DNA from: Blasia pusilla
Taxonomy: Eukaryota; Marchantiophyta; Marchantiopsida; Blasiales
Length of the DNA: 64,000 nucleotides
Reading direction: 5' to 3'
NCBI GenBank assembly: GCA_050084515.1
Contig: CM114272.1
Span: 59,954,001 to 60,018,000 of the forward strand
Position 1 is the first letter of the stretch. Each line of letters opens with the position of its first letter. The notes under the pieces were generated by a model, which was not told the origin of the DNA, did not search any database, and saw only the letters and a list, made by a program, of their open reading frames with translations. The translations under genes were made by a program, and so were the position numbers. Shown in pieces: positions 1 to 11,364 of this stretch.

Positions 1-1923
1 CAGCCAAGAGCACAACTCTTTGCAGTTCCCCTCAATGGCATGCTTCCTCCACCACCCATGAAGTTCTTCTTGGCATTCCATGGCCTGTTTCAATGTTTTG
101 TTGTCCTTGCAGCGTTGGAATAGAGTGACATGCTCTGTCCTCTTATTCTCCTTGATGCAAGATTTGGTGTACCGGGTCACAGACTATTGCCAATGGAAAG
201 CATCTAACCTTTCCCTCTCCGGTTGAACCTCTCCACCCAAGAACACTTCCCTAATAGCAGTCCACCCAGGTTGTGCATTTTCCGCCATGAACCCATAAAT
301 TTCCGGAGGTGGCCTTTTGGTTTCCTTCACCACCTCCAATAAGAGTACCCAGCACATCTTCAAATTGCCAACGTCTTCTGCTTTTACTTCACAGACAAAT
401 ATAGTTTTGAGTCCCTTCTCCACATGGTGATAAACGTGAGCACCCATTGTCAACCATCCGTTCAGCACTCTATAGCAAATATCAAAGCTTACCCATCTCC
501 CATAAAGATCTTCCCCTTCCCTCTTTCAATTTATAAGATCGAGGCCACTCGACGGATCTATGGTTGACATTTTGAAGACATAGGCCCTAGATCCTTCGCC
601 TCCCTGGCCCATGAACTGCCATCTCTGAATGAATGGAAATCTGGAGTTGGCCTTGATTCTGGCAATGGCATCCATTTCGGCCATCTTTCCATCTTGTACC
701 CGTATTTGACACAGCAAATTCCGGAAGCATTCAGGATCAGCGAGAAATGCGAGATTTTCCCAGAGTTGTTTCTCCTCACCAGCCGTGATCTCGCTCTGTC
801 CAGGGATTCCAAGCAATTGTTCACAAATTTGTGATGCTGTTGTGAGCTTGATCACTCGAGGCTTTGAACCCGGAGAGTTTCTGTAGACCTCGGAAACTTT
901 CTTTGCCACATCCTCCTTGATGTGTCTCTGAATTGCATCGGTCACAGGATGAGTGTGGGAGCCAACATGAACTGCCAGCCTTGTGTACTCTGACATGGAG
1001 CCCAAGTCGTGGACAATGAAAAATATGTATGCAGGACACGCTCCAACGCAGGAAGGGGATGCCTGACAATGAGGACATCGATGGCCTCTCGGCGGTATGG
1101 TGGCACCGACCTCATATGGAGTTTCTGCATTCTTGGGGGGGAATTGCGACGTATTGACTCGCCCGTTGCGCTCTAGATATGGGCATGCAGGACTTCTACA
1201 CTCCAAGGCTCCAACGCATTGGCGGCGGGAGACAATCCAAGGACCATTTGGAATCGAAGCACTAGTCCGTTGAAGCCTACACCATCGATGATAATCAGAC
1301 TTTCTGTCCATACCCTTCAAGCGTCCTCCATCTTTCTTTTGAGCAGGAGGAGCAAGTGGAGGCAACTCAAAAATACAATTACCATCGTAGGTAGGCGGCA
1401 ACTCGTCGACAAGAATGTGCTTGAACATTTTAAAGGCGAGAGACGATAGCAAACTATTGCCTGATACTCGCAAGAGGAACGAGTAGGCGGACAGGGGGCC
1501 TGGTTGGTGTTCGACAGATCCATTGAGGTTGATAATATCCGGAATGTCTTCAGGAAGTACAACATTGTTACGAGCCTGTGAAGTTGGAGTCGAAGCCGGA
1601 TCTACTGAGGTAGGAGTTGCAAACGTAGAGCTCGGTGCACTAGGAAATTCTCGACCGTCTACTTGGGAAAGAGAGGAATTCAAGGGCAAGCCATAAACTG
1701 TGTATTGACCATTTGCAAGAGGTAGGAGATTCCATACTTTACGGTCTGCAATCACGGGCTAGAGTGTCTCACCTATTATGTCCTCCGTACCGTCCACCCT
1801 AACATCCTTCGATTGTTCTTCATCCACTGCTATGAAGGACTCACGAGCTTGCGGTCGAACGATTTCTGATTAAGGAAGGGCTGCTAGATGACTACCACAA
1901 GTGAGCTTCACATAATTATCCAT
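1..1923 (-). pseudogene. MULE transposase pseudogene, outer copy, 3' end off window
   Basis: The reading frame starts with MDNYVKLTCGSH at 1923 and runs left past base 1. In order it shows an N-terminal domain, a Cys/His region with CVGALECRSPAC, RCPHC and SHTHPV (about 1230-950) that resembles the WRKY/GCM1 zinc fingers of MULE transposases, and a DDE-type core. The core has SFDICYRV near 470 and AENAQPGW near 290, the likely first and second acidic residues. Homology to the inner copy at 12347-14361 is clear along the whole length. It is broken by in-frame stops (TAA at 1872-1870, another just upstream of the open stretch that begins at 1755, one near 525, and one near 183). The SWIM finger expected at the C-terminus is outside the window. 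The family call rests on domain order and not on a database search. Confidence 0.75.
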
Positions 1924-1963
1924 TCCCAGAAGATTCCACCGGGAGGAGACTAAGAATGGGTAT

Positions 1964-1994
1964 GAGAATGAGAATGAGAATGAGAATGAGAATG
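1964..1994. repeat. Simple repeat (GAGAAT)n by the transposase start
   Basis: About five copies of a GAGAAT unit lie between the TATA box and the ATG of the outer transposase. On the transposase sense strand this is a pyrimidine-rich CATTCT tract. The inner copy keeps a more degraded version at about 12277-12320, so it may form part of the 5' leader. Confidence 0.8.
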
Positions 1995-1998
1995 TTTA

Positions 1999-2005
1999 AT
2001 TTATA
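1999..2005 (-). promoter_or_regulatory. TATA box of outer transposase
   Basis: TATAAAT on the minus strand lies 76 bp upstream of the ATG at 1923. The inner copy has the same motif at the same distance from its ATG (12265-12271). Confidence 0.55.
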
Positions 2006-2098
2006 GTGAATAGGGACTCAGATTCTCCTCACCAAATTTGACTGACAAGATGAAGTTTGGTAGGTGAGAATGTCTGACACAATGGACTCAATTTTTTT

Positions 2099-3030
2099 GC
2101 AACCTGTCAGAGTCAGGTGGGTTGCAGAATTTGGGAATCAGAGACGTTGGTTGCAAAGCACACACTTCTTTTTGTTGGAACCCGTCGGAGTCCGTTGGGC
2201 TGGTACCCCCTTCTTGCCGACCAAAGGTCTTTTGAGTCAATTCTGCTAGCATCAAACACGAGATATCGTTTGCATATGCTAAGGCAACCAATCGTTGGGG
2301 ACTTTTGCGGGATTGTCCAACTCAGATAGATCTTGTGACCCGTTGGATTGCAATGGGTTGCCTCGGAACTATGCGTTGTCGCATTGTTACCCAAGGGATA
2401 GAAAAGCGTGCAACGTGTCGCTAACCGACGGGTTGCCCTGGTACCTCGCCTATTACCCCAAGATAAGCAAAGCGTGCAACCCGTCGGCTTCGGACGGGTT
2501 GCGCAAGTGCCTCACCTTGTAACGCTAACATGAAGGAAGCGTGCAACCCGTCAGTCTCCGACGAGTTGCGCGGGTGCCGCGCCTTCTTGCCTGAAGACGG
2601 CGGAGGCGCGCAACCCATCGGCCTCAGACGGGTTGCGCAAGTGCCTCATCTTGTAACACTTACATGAAGGAAGTGTGCAACCTGTCTGTTTCCGACGAGT
2701 TGCTCGGGTGCCGCACCTTCTTGCCCGAAGACGGCGGAGGTGCGCAACCCGTCGACTTCTGAAAAGTTGCGCAAGTGCCTCGCCTTGTAACGCTTACATG
2801 AAGGAAGCGTGCAACCTATCGGCCTCCGACGAGTTGCGCGCGTAGCTTGCCTTATTATCCCAAGACGAGGGAAGCGTGCAACCCACGGATCTCCAACGGG
2901 TTGCACGGGTACCTCGCGTTCTTGTCCGAAGACGGCGGAGGCGCGCAACTGTCGGTCTCCGACGGGTTGCTAGGAGGACAGATGCCTAGAACCCGCGGGA
3001 AGCGTGCAACCCGTCGAAGCCGTCAGGTTG
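2099..3030. repeat. 27-bp palindrome array in outer MULE promoter region
   Basis: About 13 imperfect copies of a palindrome with 13-nt arms (GCAACCCGTCGGA and its complement around one central base) occur every 65-70 bp. A higher-order unit of about 133 bp, each with two palindromes, repeats at about 2501, 2635 and 2768, sharing a spacer that contains CTTGTAACGCTTACATGAAG. Array members are degraded by substitutions, mostly in one arm. Confidence 0.85.
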
Positions 3031-3120
3031 GTGTTTTTCACGTCCAGACTTCCATAACGGCCGACACGTCGCCGTCGGAAGGACGATGCGACCCAACGGT
3101 CAACCCAACGGCTTGAAAAG

Positions 3121-3127
3121 TATAAAT
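3121..3127 (+). promoter_or_regulatory. TATA box of outer methyltransferase-like gene
   Basis: TATAAAT lies about 256 bp upstream of the ATG at 3377. The inner copy has the same motif about 261 bp upstream of its ATG, in the same local context (AAAAGTATAAATAGG). Confidence 0.55.
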
Positions 3128-3376
3128 AGGCGAGGGTTCGCTCATTTCCGATTTTTTGTTTCACGATCTCAATTGCTCTTCCGTGCAGCAGCTGACCAGA
3201 TACCAAGGGGCACTTTACAAGGCGACTCATCCGAGACGATTCGAGCAAACGATCGCGAGACGATTCAAGCTACTCATCAAGGCGACTCATCGCGACATCA
3301 GCAAGGCGACTCCTCGAGGCGATTCATCGTGCACAGAGAGCAATTTCCTTGTCCATAGGAGGCATTTTCGGGAACA

Positions 3377-4231
3377 ATGACAAGGAAAAAATCTCAAGCA
3401 AACAAGGCTGGGAGCTTCACTCCCAAGTCCATGAGGACTCCCGCGTCACCATCTCCAGGGCCTTGTTCGGCCAATGAGATAAGGCAATAAGAAATCAAGG
3501 AGCGGGAAAGGGAAGCGGAGATGCACAAGCAGGAGCTTCTTGCAAAACATATAAAGGAAGCACTCGAAAAACAGGACGCAGAGGCTGAGGCGTCGCAGGC
3601 CTTGAAGAAAAGAATCGCCGACGAAAAGCGTGAAAAGAAGCGTCTGGACGCGTCGGCGAGGAGAGCATAATTGGAAAAAGCTCGGAGGGAAAAAGCGATT
3701 GCCATTGAAGAAAGCCCTCCCCGTCCAACCGAAAGTGTTGAGATGCAAGAAATGTCCCCAATGAAGTTCGGGGACACAATCAATATAGCGGAAACGGCCG
3801 AAGTTCAAGTGACGGACGATGAGGTCATGAGGACCGCCAGCGTGGAGATGGTGGGCATCGCTGAAGAAGCAGGAGAGCGGTCATCCTCGTCTCTAAGCCC
3901 GGCGGAAGAAATCGACCTCTATCGGATCGACAAGTTTCCAGTGGACTTGCCAGATGCTGTCCTAGAGCAGTTGGCTGGCCAAGACACCGACCCAATCTTC
4001 GAGCGGGTAAGATACGATCTTTGTTCTTTGAGTTATGTGAACGCCCATGTTGCAATTCATTGGCAATTCAGTGTAGCTTATTGACCTTGTCCCCGTTGTG
4101 ACAGGTGGTAAAGCAGATGGCATTGATGGAGGGACAGAACGCACCGAGAATTCCACTTTGCTGATTGCGAACAATGGAATACGTCCGCGAAATTCAGTCT
4201 GACGAGGATATTGCGAAGCTGAAACAATCGG
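3377..4231 (+). pseudogene. MULE-encoded methyltransferase-like gene, outer copy, 5' part
   Basis: The ATG at 3377 opens a frame with a basic, Ser/Pro-rich start, then a highly charged Lys/Arg/Glu stretch (about 3490-3700) likely to form a coiled coil, then an acidic region ending in PIFERV. Exon 1 ends at 4006 with a GTAAG donor. Exon 2 starts after ACAG at 4105 and is cut at 4231 by the inner element. Both splice sites are conserved in the inner copy. Stops at 3488-3490 and 3668-3670 are absent from the inner copy, so this copy decayed independently. The continuation is at 16720. The methyltransferase call comes from the 3' part of the gene, best seen in the inner copy. Confidence 0.65.
4223..4231. 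repeat. 9-bp target-site duplication, left
   Basis: AACAATCGG here pairs with AAGAATCGG at 16711-16719, one mismatch. Removing one copy plus the intervening 12.5 kb restores the reading continuity seen in the uninterrupted gene of the inner element. Nine bases is the classical MULE duplication length. Confidence 0.75.
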
Positions 4232-4290
4232 GGGGCTGGTATTCTGGCAGGAGAGAGTAAGAGAGGAGAGGAAGAGAGGAAGAGAGTAGA
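4232..4290. repeat. Left terminal inverted repeat of inner MULE
   Basis: The terminus is GGGGCTGG..., followed by a GA-rich tract containing GAGAGGAAGAGAGGAAGAG. The same tract, inverted, ends the element at 16668-16710. The left end carries about 15 extra bases ahead of the shared tract. Confidence 0.65.
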
Positions 4291-4914
4291 GTCTCTCTTA
4301 AAAAAAAGGGCCAAATTCGCCTCCTCTCTTCAAAACTTTTTGACATATTTGAAATTTTCGTTTGCTTTCAAATTCAGGAAATCTTTAGAAGAGAGTAGGT
4401 AGTGGTCCACATTTGGCCCTAAAAAAACCTCCTTTTTCCTGGGGGCAAAAAATAAGTAGACATCATAAGACCACTACAAAAAATTTTCCATCACTCTCCA
4501 TGTGAGCCTAAGTTTCTTAACATTACCTGTCTCGGTCTACAAAAAGCAGTGCCCATGGGTATTTTTGTTGGAGGACCACCCGGATGCCAACCTCTCTTTT
4601 TGTAGGGATTGTTGCCTACATCATGGCCTCCCCTGAATTGCCCCATAACCAACTTTCTGTTGGTTATGAATGATGTCTGCTCAAGACCAACTTTGTGAAA
4701 TGTGAACACATGAGAGGATAATTGAACCAAAAGATTGTTAGCTGTCTGGAGTAAAGAGGAACTGATTTCCCTTCATTCAGATCCTAAAGCTGAGAAACCG
4801 AGAAGCTGCACCCCTCCCAACCCGTAAGAAAGCTCACCATAAGAAAGGAAAGATTTTTAGAAGTGATTTTCTTCCACCCTGCACCCACAAAAATCTAACA
4901 GGTTGGGAATCCGA
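4291..4914. other. Non-coding 3' flank of inner methyltransferase-like gene
   Basis: AT-rich subterminal sequence of the inner element. A 79-codon open frame on the minus strand (4730-4491) has no recognisable domain and no counterpart to compare, so it is not called as a gene. Confidence 0.4.
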
Positions 4915-6050
4915 AATGGCAATCTGACAGGTAGTAGGAATCTTGCACATCTTAGACAAGAAAAGAAGCCTACAACTGGTTTGACAAATGTAGGGGAACG
5001 AGCCAAAAGTTAAGAAGCCTGCCACAATGCGGCAGAAGTTGGTCTCATCAGGAAAGAGTCCAATCACTCAAGCAGTCAACCTGTCGGAATCCGACACCTT
5101 GCCTCAAAATGGTTAAAAAGTTGCAGTGGGCAAAAAGAAAAAAGTTGCAACCGTCGAAATCATACGAGTTGCAAAATTGTAATTTTGAGTAGCTAAAAGA
5201 ACACAATCCACAAGTCCAAAAAAATATTCTTGCAAACTTTTACAAACACCACTATCGGTTGAAAAAATCTCATCCTTTATTACCTCCGAAGGAACCTCGG
5301 AAATGTACATTTGACCTAGTCTATGATTTCTTCAGCCTCGTCATCCACAAATTTACTCCTAACTCTCCTCAGTGACAGTACAAAAGGAATGTCCTGGGAT
5401 ACAAGTAGCTCCTCTGGCCGATTGTAGACGGAGATCGAAAATATTGGCGAATTTGAGAGCCTTGGCCCCCCCCTAAGTACACCATAACGGTCCCATGTAA
5501 CATGATTTGAGTCCCACCGCCTTCCTCGGTAGTATACCTTCTACGCTCTGCAATGTGACACCCATCCGAGTATCAATATGTGCTCCGTCCTTGGTAATAC
5601 CATTATGGCAATCGCACAGGTAGTAGGAATCCAACACGTCTAAGAGAAGAAAAGAAGCCTACGCCTGCTTTTACGAGTTGAGGGGAAGGTGCCAAGGGAA
5701 GAAGCCCGCCAGACTACCTCTTAAGTTGGACCAACAGGGAAAGAGTCCGATGAGGCAACCTGTCGGAATCCGACAGGTTGCTTGGAAGTGGTAAAAAGGT
5801 GCTATGGTCAAAAAGTGAAAACTTGCAAGCAGGAGAAATCCGACGGGTTGCAAAATAGAAGTCCGCGGAGTACATAGACGATCACATTCAAAAAGACATA
5901 AAAAAAATTCAGCAAACTTTTACAAGCACCACCATCGTTCAAAAAAATATTCTCCTTTATATCATCCGAAAAAAGCTCGGAACTGTACATTTGATCTATT
6001 CTATGAAATCTTTTGCCTCATCATCGAATAACTCCCTACTCCAAACGCTG
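4915..6050. repeat. Tandem duplication of the methyltransferase 3' region
   Basis: The segment at about 4915-5370 recurs at about 5604-6050, an offset near 687 bp. Landmarks present twice include CAGGTAGTAGGAATC, AGAAAAGAAGCCTAC, CAGGAAAGAGTCC or CAGGGAAAGAGTCC, single degraded palindromes, and a short stretch reading GACGAGGCTGAAG or GATGAGGCAAAAG on the minus strand. The copies differ at many positions, so the duplication is old. It may hold duplicated terminal exons or 3' UTR. Confidence 0.65.
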
Positions 6051-6689
6051 CAGTCAAGCTGGGTCGTTGAGTTCTTTGAACTCACTCGTCATCGTCCGAG
6101 AGCTCTTGCAAAATTACTTTCGGCCTTGCCCTCCCGATTTTCGGAATTGTTGGAAGTGACGATGGAGTCACTACCAATGGTGGGTCTGGAACCGGAGCTC
6201 TCGGCTTCGGTGGAGAGTTGTACGCCCCAACGAGCCTTTCGTATTCTGCCTTTGCCTCCTTGCAAAGGTCAAACAGTTCCTGCCTTCCCTTGAGGCAGAG
6301 AATGTTCCTCCCACTCTGCCAGGCGCCTTTGATACTCGCCCCTGAAAGTCCCACTAAGTCAAACACCAAGTCACCCGGCCTTGAGCAGAGCTCGATGAGC
6401 ATTTGCATCAGGGCTAGCGACTTTTCCCTTCCTCCCAGAAGTGGGGTACTGTCTAGCATGTAAATTCCCGGGGGGGAATTGTACAAACTATCTAAGCTGT
6501 ACCCATCTGAGCATGGATCCATAGGATCCTGGATCTTGAACACCTGGAAATTGTGCTCGGGCCGAACGAAGCAGTAAACGTAGGAGTGGTCCATCTGTAA
6601 GGAAGCACGTTGGGAACAATGTCAACAACTTGGCATAATGTGCACCAAAGAACTCGGCTTCATCCTAGATAACTTTTTTCAATTACTAA

Positions 6690-6950
6690 CTTTGGATCAA
6701 CCTGTCGGAGTCCGACGGGTTGTTTTGTCCCTAACCAACCCGTCGGAAGGCGACAGGTTGTTGGCCTAGAGCAGCCCATGCTCGGCTCAGAGGAACCCGT
6801 TCGGGTTCCGACGGGTTGCAGGTATACCACGGTTTTCCCTGTGTTTCTGGGAAAGATGCAACCCGTCGGAAATCGACGGGTTGCTCCTAGCCGAGCATGG
6901 GCTGCTCTAAGCCAGCAACCCGTCGCCTTCCGACGGGTTGCTCACGGACA
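6690..6950. repeat. Palindrome array in last intron of inner methyltransferase gene
   Basis: Five copies of the 27-bp palindrome lie in the intron bounded by the donor at 7047 and the acceptor at 6595. Neighbouring spacers include two inverted copies of a sequence reading GAGCAGCCCATGCTCGGCT. The outer copy has a matching array in the same intron (about 20000-20330). Confidence 0.8.
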
Positions 6951-9084
6951 AAAACATCGGAGATATACTATCTGAAATTCACATGCATTGAGCCTTACCC
7001 GAATTTGAAAATATATTTCAGATTAAACTACAGGAATTGAGCCTTACCCGAATTTGACTCGTCGAAGATCGGAGTGGGTACTCGTTTTTTATGATCCACG
7101 ATTGCGCCATCCTCCACTTTAGCGACCTCTTGACGCACTAGAGGTTGAAGAGCTCGTCCTCGCTCCCTCCAGTCAACACTAAGAAGCAGCCCCTGTCACT
7201 CAGATAGGCGTATGTAAAGGAGAACAATAGCGCAATTTGGTCATAAGAGAGCGGCACATTCCAGTCAGGAACCCGTCCGACGGATTCTCGCCCCACACTC
7301 GCAACCCTGAGGGCAGATCAACGATCAAGAGATCCACCGCAACCTCTTCGACCACTCCATTCACCGTCCAGGAAGCGTGCCCGTTTTGTTGGAGCTTCCG
7401 TCCCAACGTTGTCAATTTATCAATGGCTGGTGTCGACGCTTGAGAACTGAAGCAATTCAGCTCATCCAGTAAATTTGTGAACTGAAGGAGGACGCTTGTC
7501 CGGGTCGTTGTTTCTCTGTGTCTTCCCAAGGATGATGGACTGTATGCTCCTTGGGAAAACCCTGACACCTCTCGCTTGTGCTTCTCCCGAGTCTGTGGAC
7601 GGCTTGTCGGGGTCTCTATGACCTCAGACTCTGGTGGGGTTTTTTTCGCCGAGGACCTGGTCCGACCCTCTCTCCCGCCGCCGGACATTCTCGCCTCTCG
7701 GCCTTGAATCTTCAGCCTCTCTTTGGGAAGACTCGGCCTCGGAATTCTTCCCTCCCCTCGCCTTGCCTTTGAGACCCGCTGTGGATTTGTCTTTGGCTGT
7801 GCTGACCTTGGAAGCCAACTCAACTGTCTCGTGTGCTTGCTCTTCCGCATCTCCTCCAAAGAAGTCTTCAGGCTGCACAAAATTGGGGATGTCGTCTTGT
7901 CCTCAGGCCACTACATCATGAAGCACTCGTAAATCCTTCTCGGTGATGTCTTCAGGGTCGTTGAAGTCAAGCCACATGGGGCAATTCTCCACCTCCCAAT
8001 CGGACATGTGCTACGCCATCTCCATGTCGTACATGGAGAATGTCTCTCCATCAGGCGGCGAAGCCCACAATTTCAAGGCTGCCGGTAATTTTCCCCAGAT
8101 ACCTGCATTCTTACAGTGGATGAGGTACTTGAAGACCATCCATTGGGCAGCTTTTACTCAAACTGAATCGGCCGTCTACTCCTGTAGATCTCGCTTCTTC
8201 TTTGCTTGATCCTGTTTGTTCCCCTTTATTTCTTCGTCAAGCTTTGCCTGAGGGAGGACGCAAACCTTGAACATTGTCTTGAATCCTGGGTTTTTGATTG
8301 GCTTGTCCTGGATGTCGTCGAGCCAAACCTCGAAATCTACAGAGCTTTCCAGGTTTGCTTCATCCGGAATGGGCTCTAATCTTTTGAGCTCCGCTTGCAG
8401 ACCGTCCAACACCAACTTCCCGATAACCCGCAACGCGTCCCAGAACGACCATTTGCATAGCCAGTGGGAGATCATTGGATCGGACACACCCGGAGGATGG
8501 TGTGCCGCCCTCTTCTGGGCCTCTGTGCCCTCAAGATTGATTTTCATCAGTCGGATCCTCCTAAACTCGCTTATGCCGGACAACGCAAACCGATGCACGC
8601 GATCCAGGGACACTTTCTCCCCAATCCGACCTTACGGATCTTCATTCCTTTTCCGCTGGAGCTTGATAATCGCCTTCAGCTCCTTGTAAAACTTCGAACC
8701 AAGTTCGGGGTTGAGAATGCTGATGTATCGCTGCATCTTGCTCGCCGTGTATCTCGTGGCTGCAGATACTACAGCTTGGATGAATTTCACGCGCTCAGAC
8801 CTAGATACTTTCTCCCTCCGCTCCAACTGCAGTGCAGCGGTCTTCTTCGCGGCCTGTATCTTTGACCAACAAAGGATGGTTACGGCTGCATCTTGGGAAA
8901 TAAACTTATTTGCCCAAGTTTTCTTCTTTATTTGTGCACCCTTTGCAAGCATCTGATTTACCACGGCGTCGCCCAAGAACCCCTTGTTCTCTGCCGGGTG
9001 CGTCGTAAGCACCTTCTTCACCCAATCGCAGTCCTGGATCCAATGGTGGATGACATTCCCCTCCGATACAATCCTGCACATCCA

Positions 9085-9805
9085 AACTCAACCCGTCAGA
9101 AAATTTGTAAGTTACATGGGTTCTTGCAACCCGTCGGACTCTGACGGGTCGTCACAGCTCAAGGTCGGATTCTAGCAATGAGCTAAATGATGCAACCCAT
9201 CGGAGACCGACGGATTGCATTCACATTTGTGAATGCCTGGTTTCAACCCGTCGGACTCCGACGGGTTGTCAGATATTCCGTATCAAACGTGAACATAGCA
9301 ACCCGTCGGAGTCCGAAAGGTTGCGCAATTGAATGGAAACTTGCAATTTGACGCAAAATTTGCTTAACCAACTTCCGAAGACAACCCGTCGGACTCCGAC
9401 GAGTTGCTTTCGGCCAAAAACATAAAAAAAACCTCCAAATAGTTTCGAGTCTAGCAACCCGTCGGACTCCGATGGGTTGCTTTGGGCCAAAAACATACTA
9501 AACCTGTGGTCAGTCGAACAACTCGTCGGAGTCCGACGAGTTGCTTTCTTCAAAAAACATCTTGCACAAGCGACGAGTCGAGCAACCCGTCGGACTCCGA
9601 TGGGTTGCTTTGGGCCAAAAACTTACTAAACCTGTGGTTAGTCGAACACCTCGTCGGAGTCCGACGAGTTGCTTTCGGCAAAAAATAACCTAACCCATTC
9701 ATCAATCGAGCAACTCGTCGGAGTCCGACGAGTTGCATTTGGCCAAAAGCATCCCAACAACAGTGCCGACCCAAACATCTTGTCGGAGTCCGACGGTTTG
9801 CAGCA
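9085..9805. repeat. Palindrome array in intron 2 of inner methyltransferase gene
   Basis: About 12 palindromes at 52-83 bp spacing fill almost the whole intron (9818-9074). Several members have perfectly matched arms. Spacers share a motif like GGCCAAAAACATACTAAACC. The array corresponds, inverted, to the array at 17080-17905. Confidence 0.85.
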
Positions 9806-11270
9806 AGAAGTTACTTACGTGTTCATGGCATGCATTGCCATCTCCACTGTCGCCATGTGATGAGGGAATGGATGAAGGACCACTGCCTTCACGCAAAAAT
9901 GTGCCTCCAAGGAGTTGGGCCGCCTCTGCAAACTTGGTCCACGCCATGAACCCGTGATTTCCATCCCATATGAAGAAATACAGATTCCTCATCCAGCTGA
10001 ATTATGTGCCCTCTACTTGCCTTCTGAAATCCTGGTCTCTCATCCTCTAGAATGTGTCAAGCTTATCCAAGTCCTCCTCTGCAACCAGGGCTTGGGTTCC
10101 ATTCTCGTCGTAAGGCTGAACGTAGAAGGGAGGAAAGTTGTCTACGTAGGATGCTGTCGCCGCCGATTGTTTAAGCTTTGCGATGTCCTTGTCGGACTGA
10201 ATTTCGCGGACGTATTCCATTGTCCACAATCAGCAGAGAGGAATCCTCGGGGCGTTGTGGCCCTCCATAAGTGCCATCTGCTTTACCACCTGTCAGAACC
10301 GGGACAAGATCAATAAGCTATACAGAATTTCCCAATGAATTGCAATTCACATAATTCAAAAAACCCAGATCCTCTCTTACCCGCTCGAAAATTGGGTCGG
10401 TTTCTTGACGAGCCAACTTGTCTGAGACAACACTTGGCAAATCGACTGGGAACTCGTCGATCCGATAGAGGTCGATGTCTTCCGCCGGGATTGGAGACGA
10501 GAATGACCGCTCTCCGGCTTCTTCGGCAATGTCCACCATCTCCACGCTGGCGGTCCTCATGACCTCATCGTCTGTGATTTGAACTTCTGGCGTTTCCGCT
10601 ATGTTGATTGTGTCCCCGCACTTCATGGGGGACATTTCCCGCATCTCAACACTTTTGGTTGGACGGGCAGGGCTGTCGTCCATGGCTATCGCTTTTTCCC
10701 TCCTCGCTTTAGCCAATTCTTCTCTCCTCACCGACGCGTCCAGACGCTTCTTTTCTCTCTTTTCGTCGGCGATCCTTTTCTTCAAGGCTTGCGACATCTC
10801 AGCCTCTGCGTTTTGTCTGTCGAGCGCCTCTTGAACACGTCTCGCAAGAAGCTCTTGGTTGTGCATCTCCGCTTCGCTTTCCCGCTCCTCGATTTCCCGC
10901 TGCCTAATTTAATTTGCTGAACGAGGCCCTGGAGATGCTGACGCAGGAGTCCTAATGGACTTCGGAGTGAAGCTCCCAGACTTAGTTACTTGAACTTTTT
11001 TACTCGTCATTTTTCCCGGAATCGCTTGATCAATCGCCTTGCTGATGTTGAGATGAGTGGCCTTGATGGGAAGCTCAAATCGTCTCGTGATCGTTCAGTC
11101 AAACCGTCTCGCTCTCGTTCGGTCGAACCGTCTCTCTCTCATTCCCTCGTATCGACTGGCGATGACTGGCCATGTGAAACACCCCTTGGTATCTGATCAG
11201 CTGCTGCGCGGGAGAGAGAGAGGAATGGAGATCGCAAAATGAGAAACTGGAAATGAGCAATTTCTGCCCT

Positions 11271-11277
11271 ATTTATA
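11271..11277 (-). promoter_or_regulatory. TATA box of inner methyltransferase-like gene
   Basis: TATAAAT on the minus strand, about 261 bp upstream of the ATG at 11010, with the same flanks as the outer copy. Confidence 0.55.
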
Positions 11278-11364
11278 CTTTTCTAGCCGTTGGGCTCACC
11301 GTTGGGTCCCGTCGTCCTTTCGACGGCGACGTGTCGGCCGTTCCGGAAGTCCGGACGTGAAAAA

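Larger units (their letters stand above)
1924..3376. promoter_or_regulatory. Shared divergent promoter region, outer MULE
   Basis: This intergenic stretch separates the leftward transposase from the rightward methyltransferase-like gene. It carries a TATA box for each direction, a purine simple repeat next to the transposase start, and an array of 27-bp palindromes in the middle. The same arrangement recurs at 11011-12346 in the inner copy in mirror orientation, so it belongs to the element. Confidence 0.6.
6082..11010 (-). pseudogene. MULE-encoded beta-class DNA amino-methyltransferase-like gene, inner copy
   Basis: This is the most complete copy. Predicted exons are 11010-10381, 10289-9819, 9073-8636, 8560-7048 and 6594-6082, all with GT..AG borders shared with the outer copy. 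The N-terminus is a charged coiled coil. The middle is unrecognised. The end matches the permuted order of N6/N4 amino-methyltransferases: a DLPSGL motif (7319-7308) after a beta strand (AVDLLIV) in the place of DPPY, a helix and strand with GCFLVL, then PGDLVFDLVGLSGAS (about 6375-6335) in the place of the DPFxGSG cofactor loop, followed by AWQSGRN. Both key motifs are divergent from the consensus, so activity is doubtful. Stops include TAA at 10911-10909, TGA after IPLC, and others; there is a frameshift near 7640. Alternative: an RNA or protein methyltransferase fold. Confidence 0.6.

Noticed and set aside
2421-2948. Open frames of 65-100 codons across the outer array
   Set aside because: Same reason: they are artefacts of the tandem palindromes.
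3394-3808. Minus-strand frames of 94-129 codons opposite the coiled-coil exon
   Set aside because: Antisense shadows of the methyltransferase-like gene; the plus-strand frame is conserved in another copy.
7578-7932. Plus-strand frames of 64-95 codons
   Set aside because: Antisense to exon 4 of the inner methyltransferase-like gene, with no independent support.
9085-9805. Regular palindromic repeats with spacers, CRISPR-like at first sight
   Set aside because: Spacers are homologous between units, the repeats vary, there are no cas genes, and the arrays sit in eukaryotic introns.
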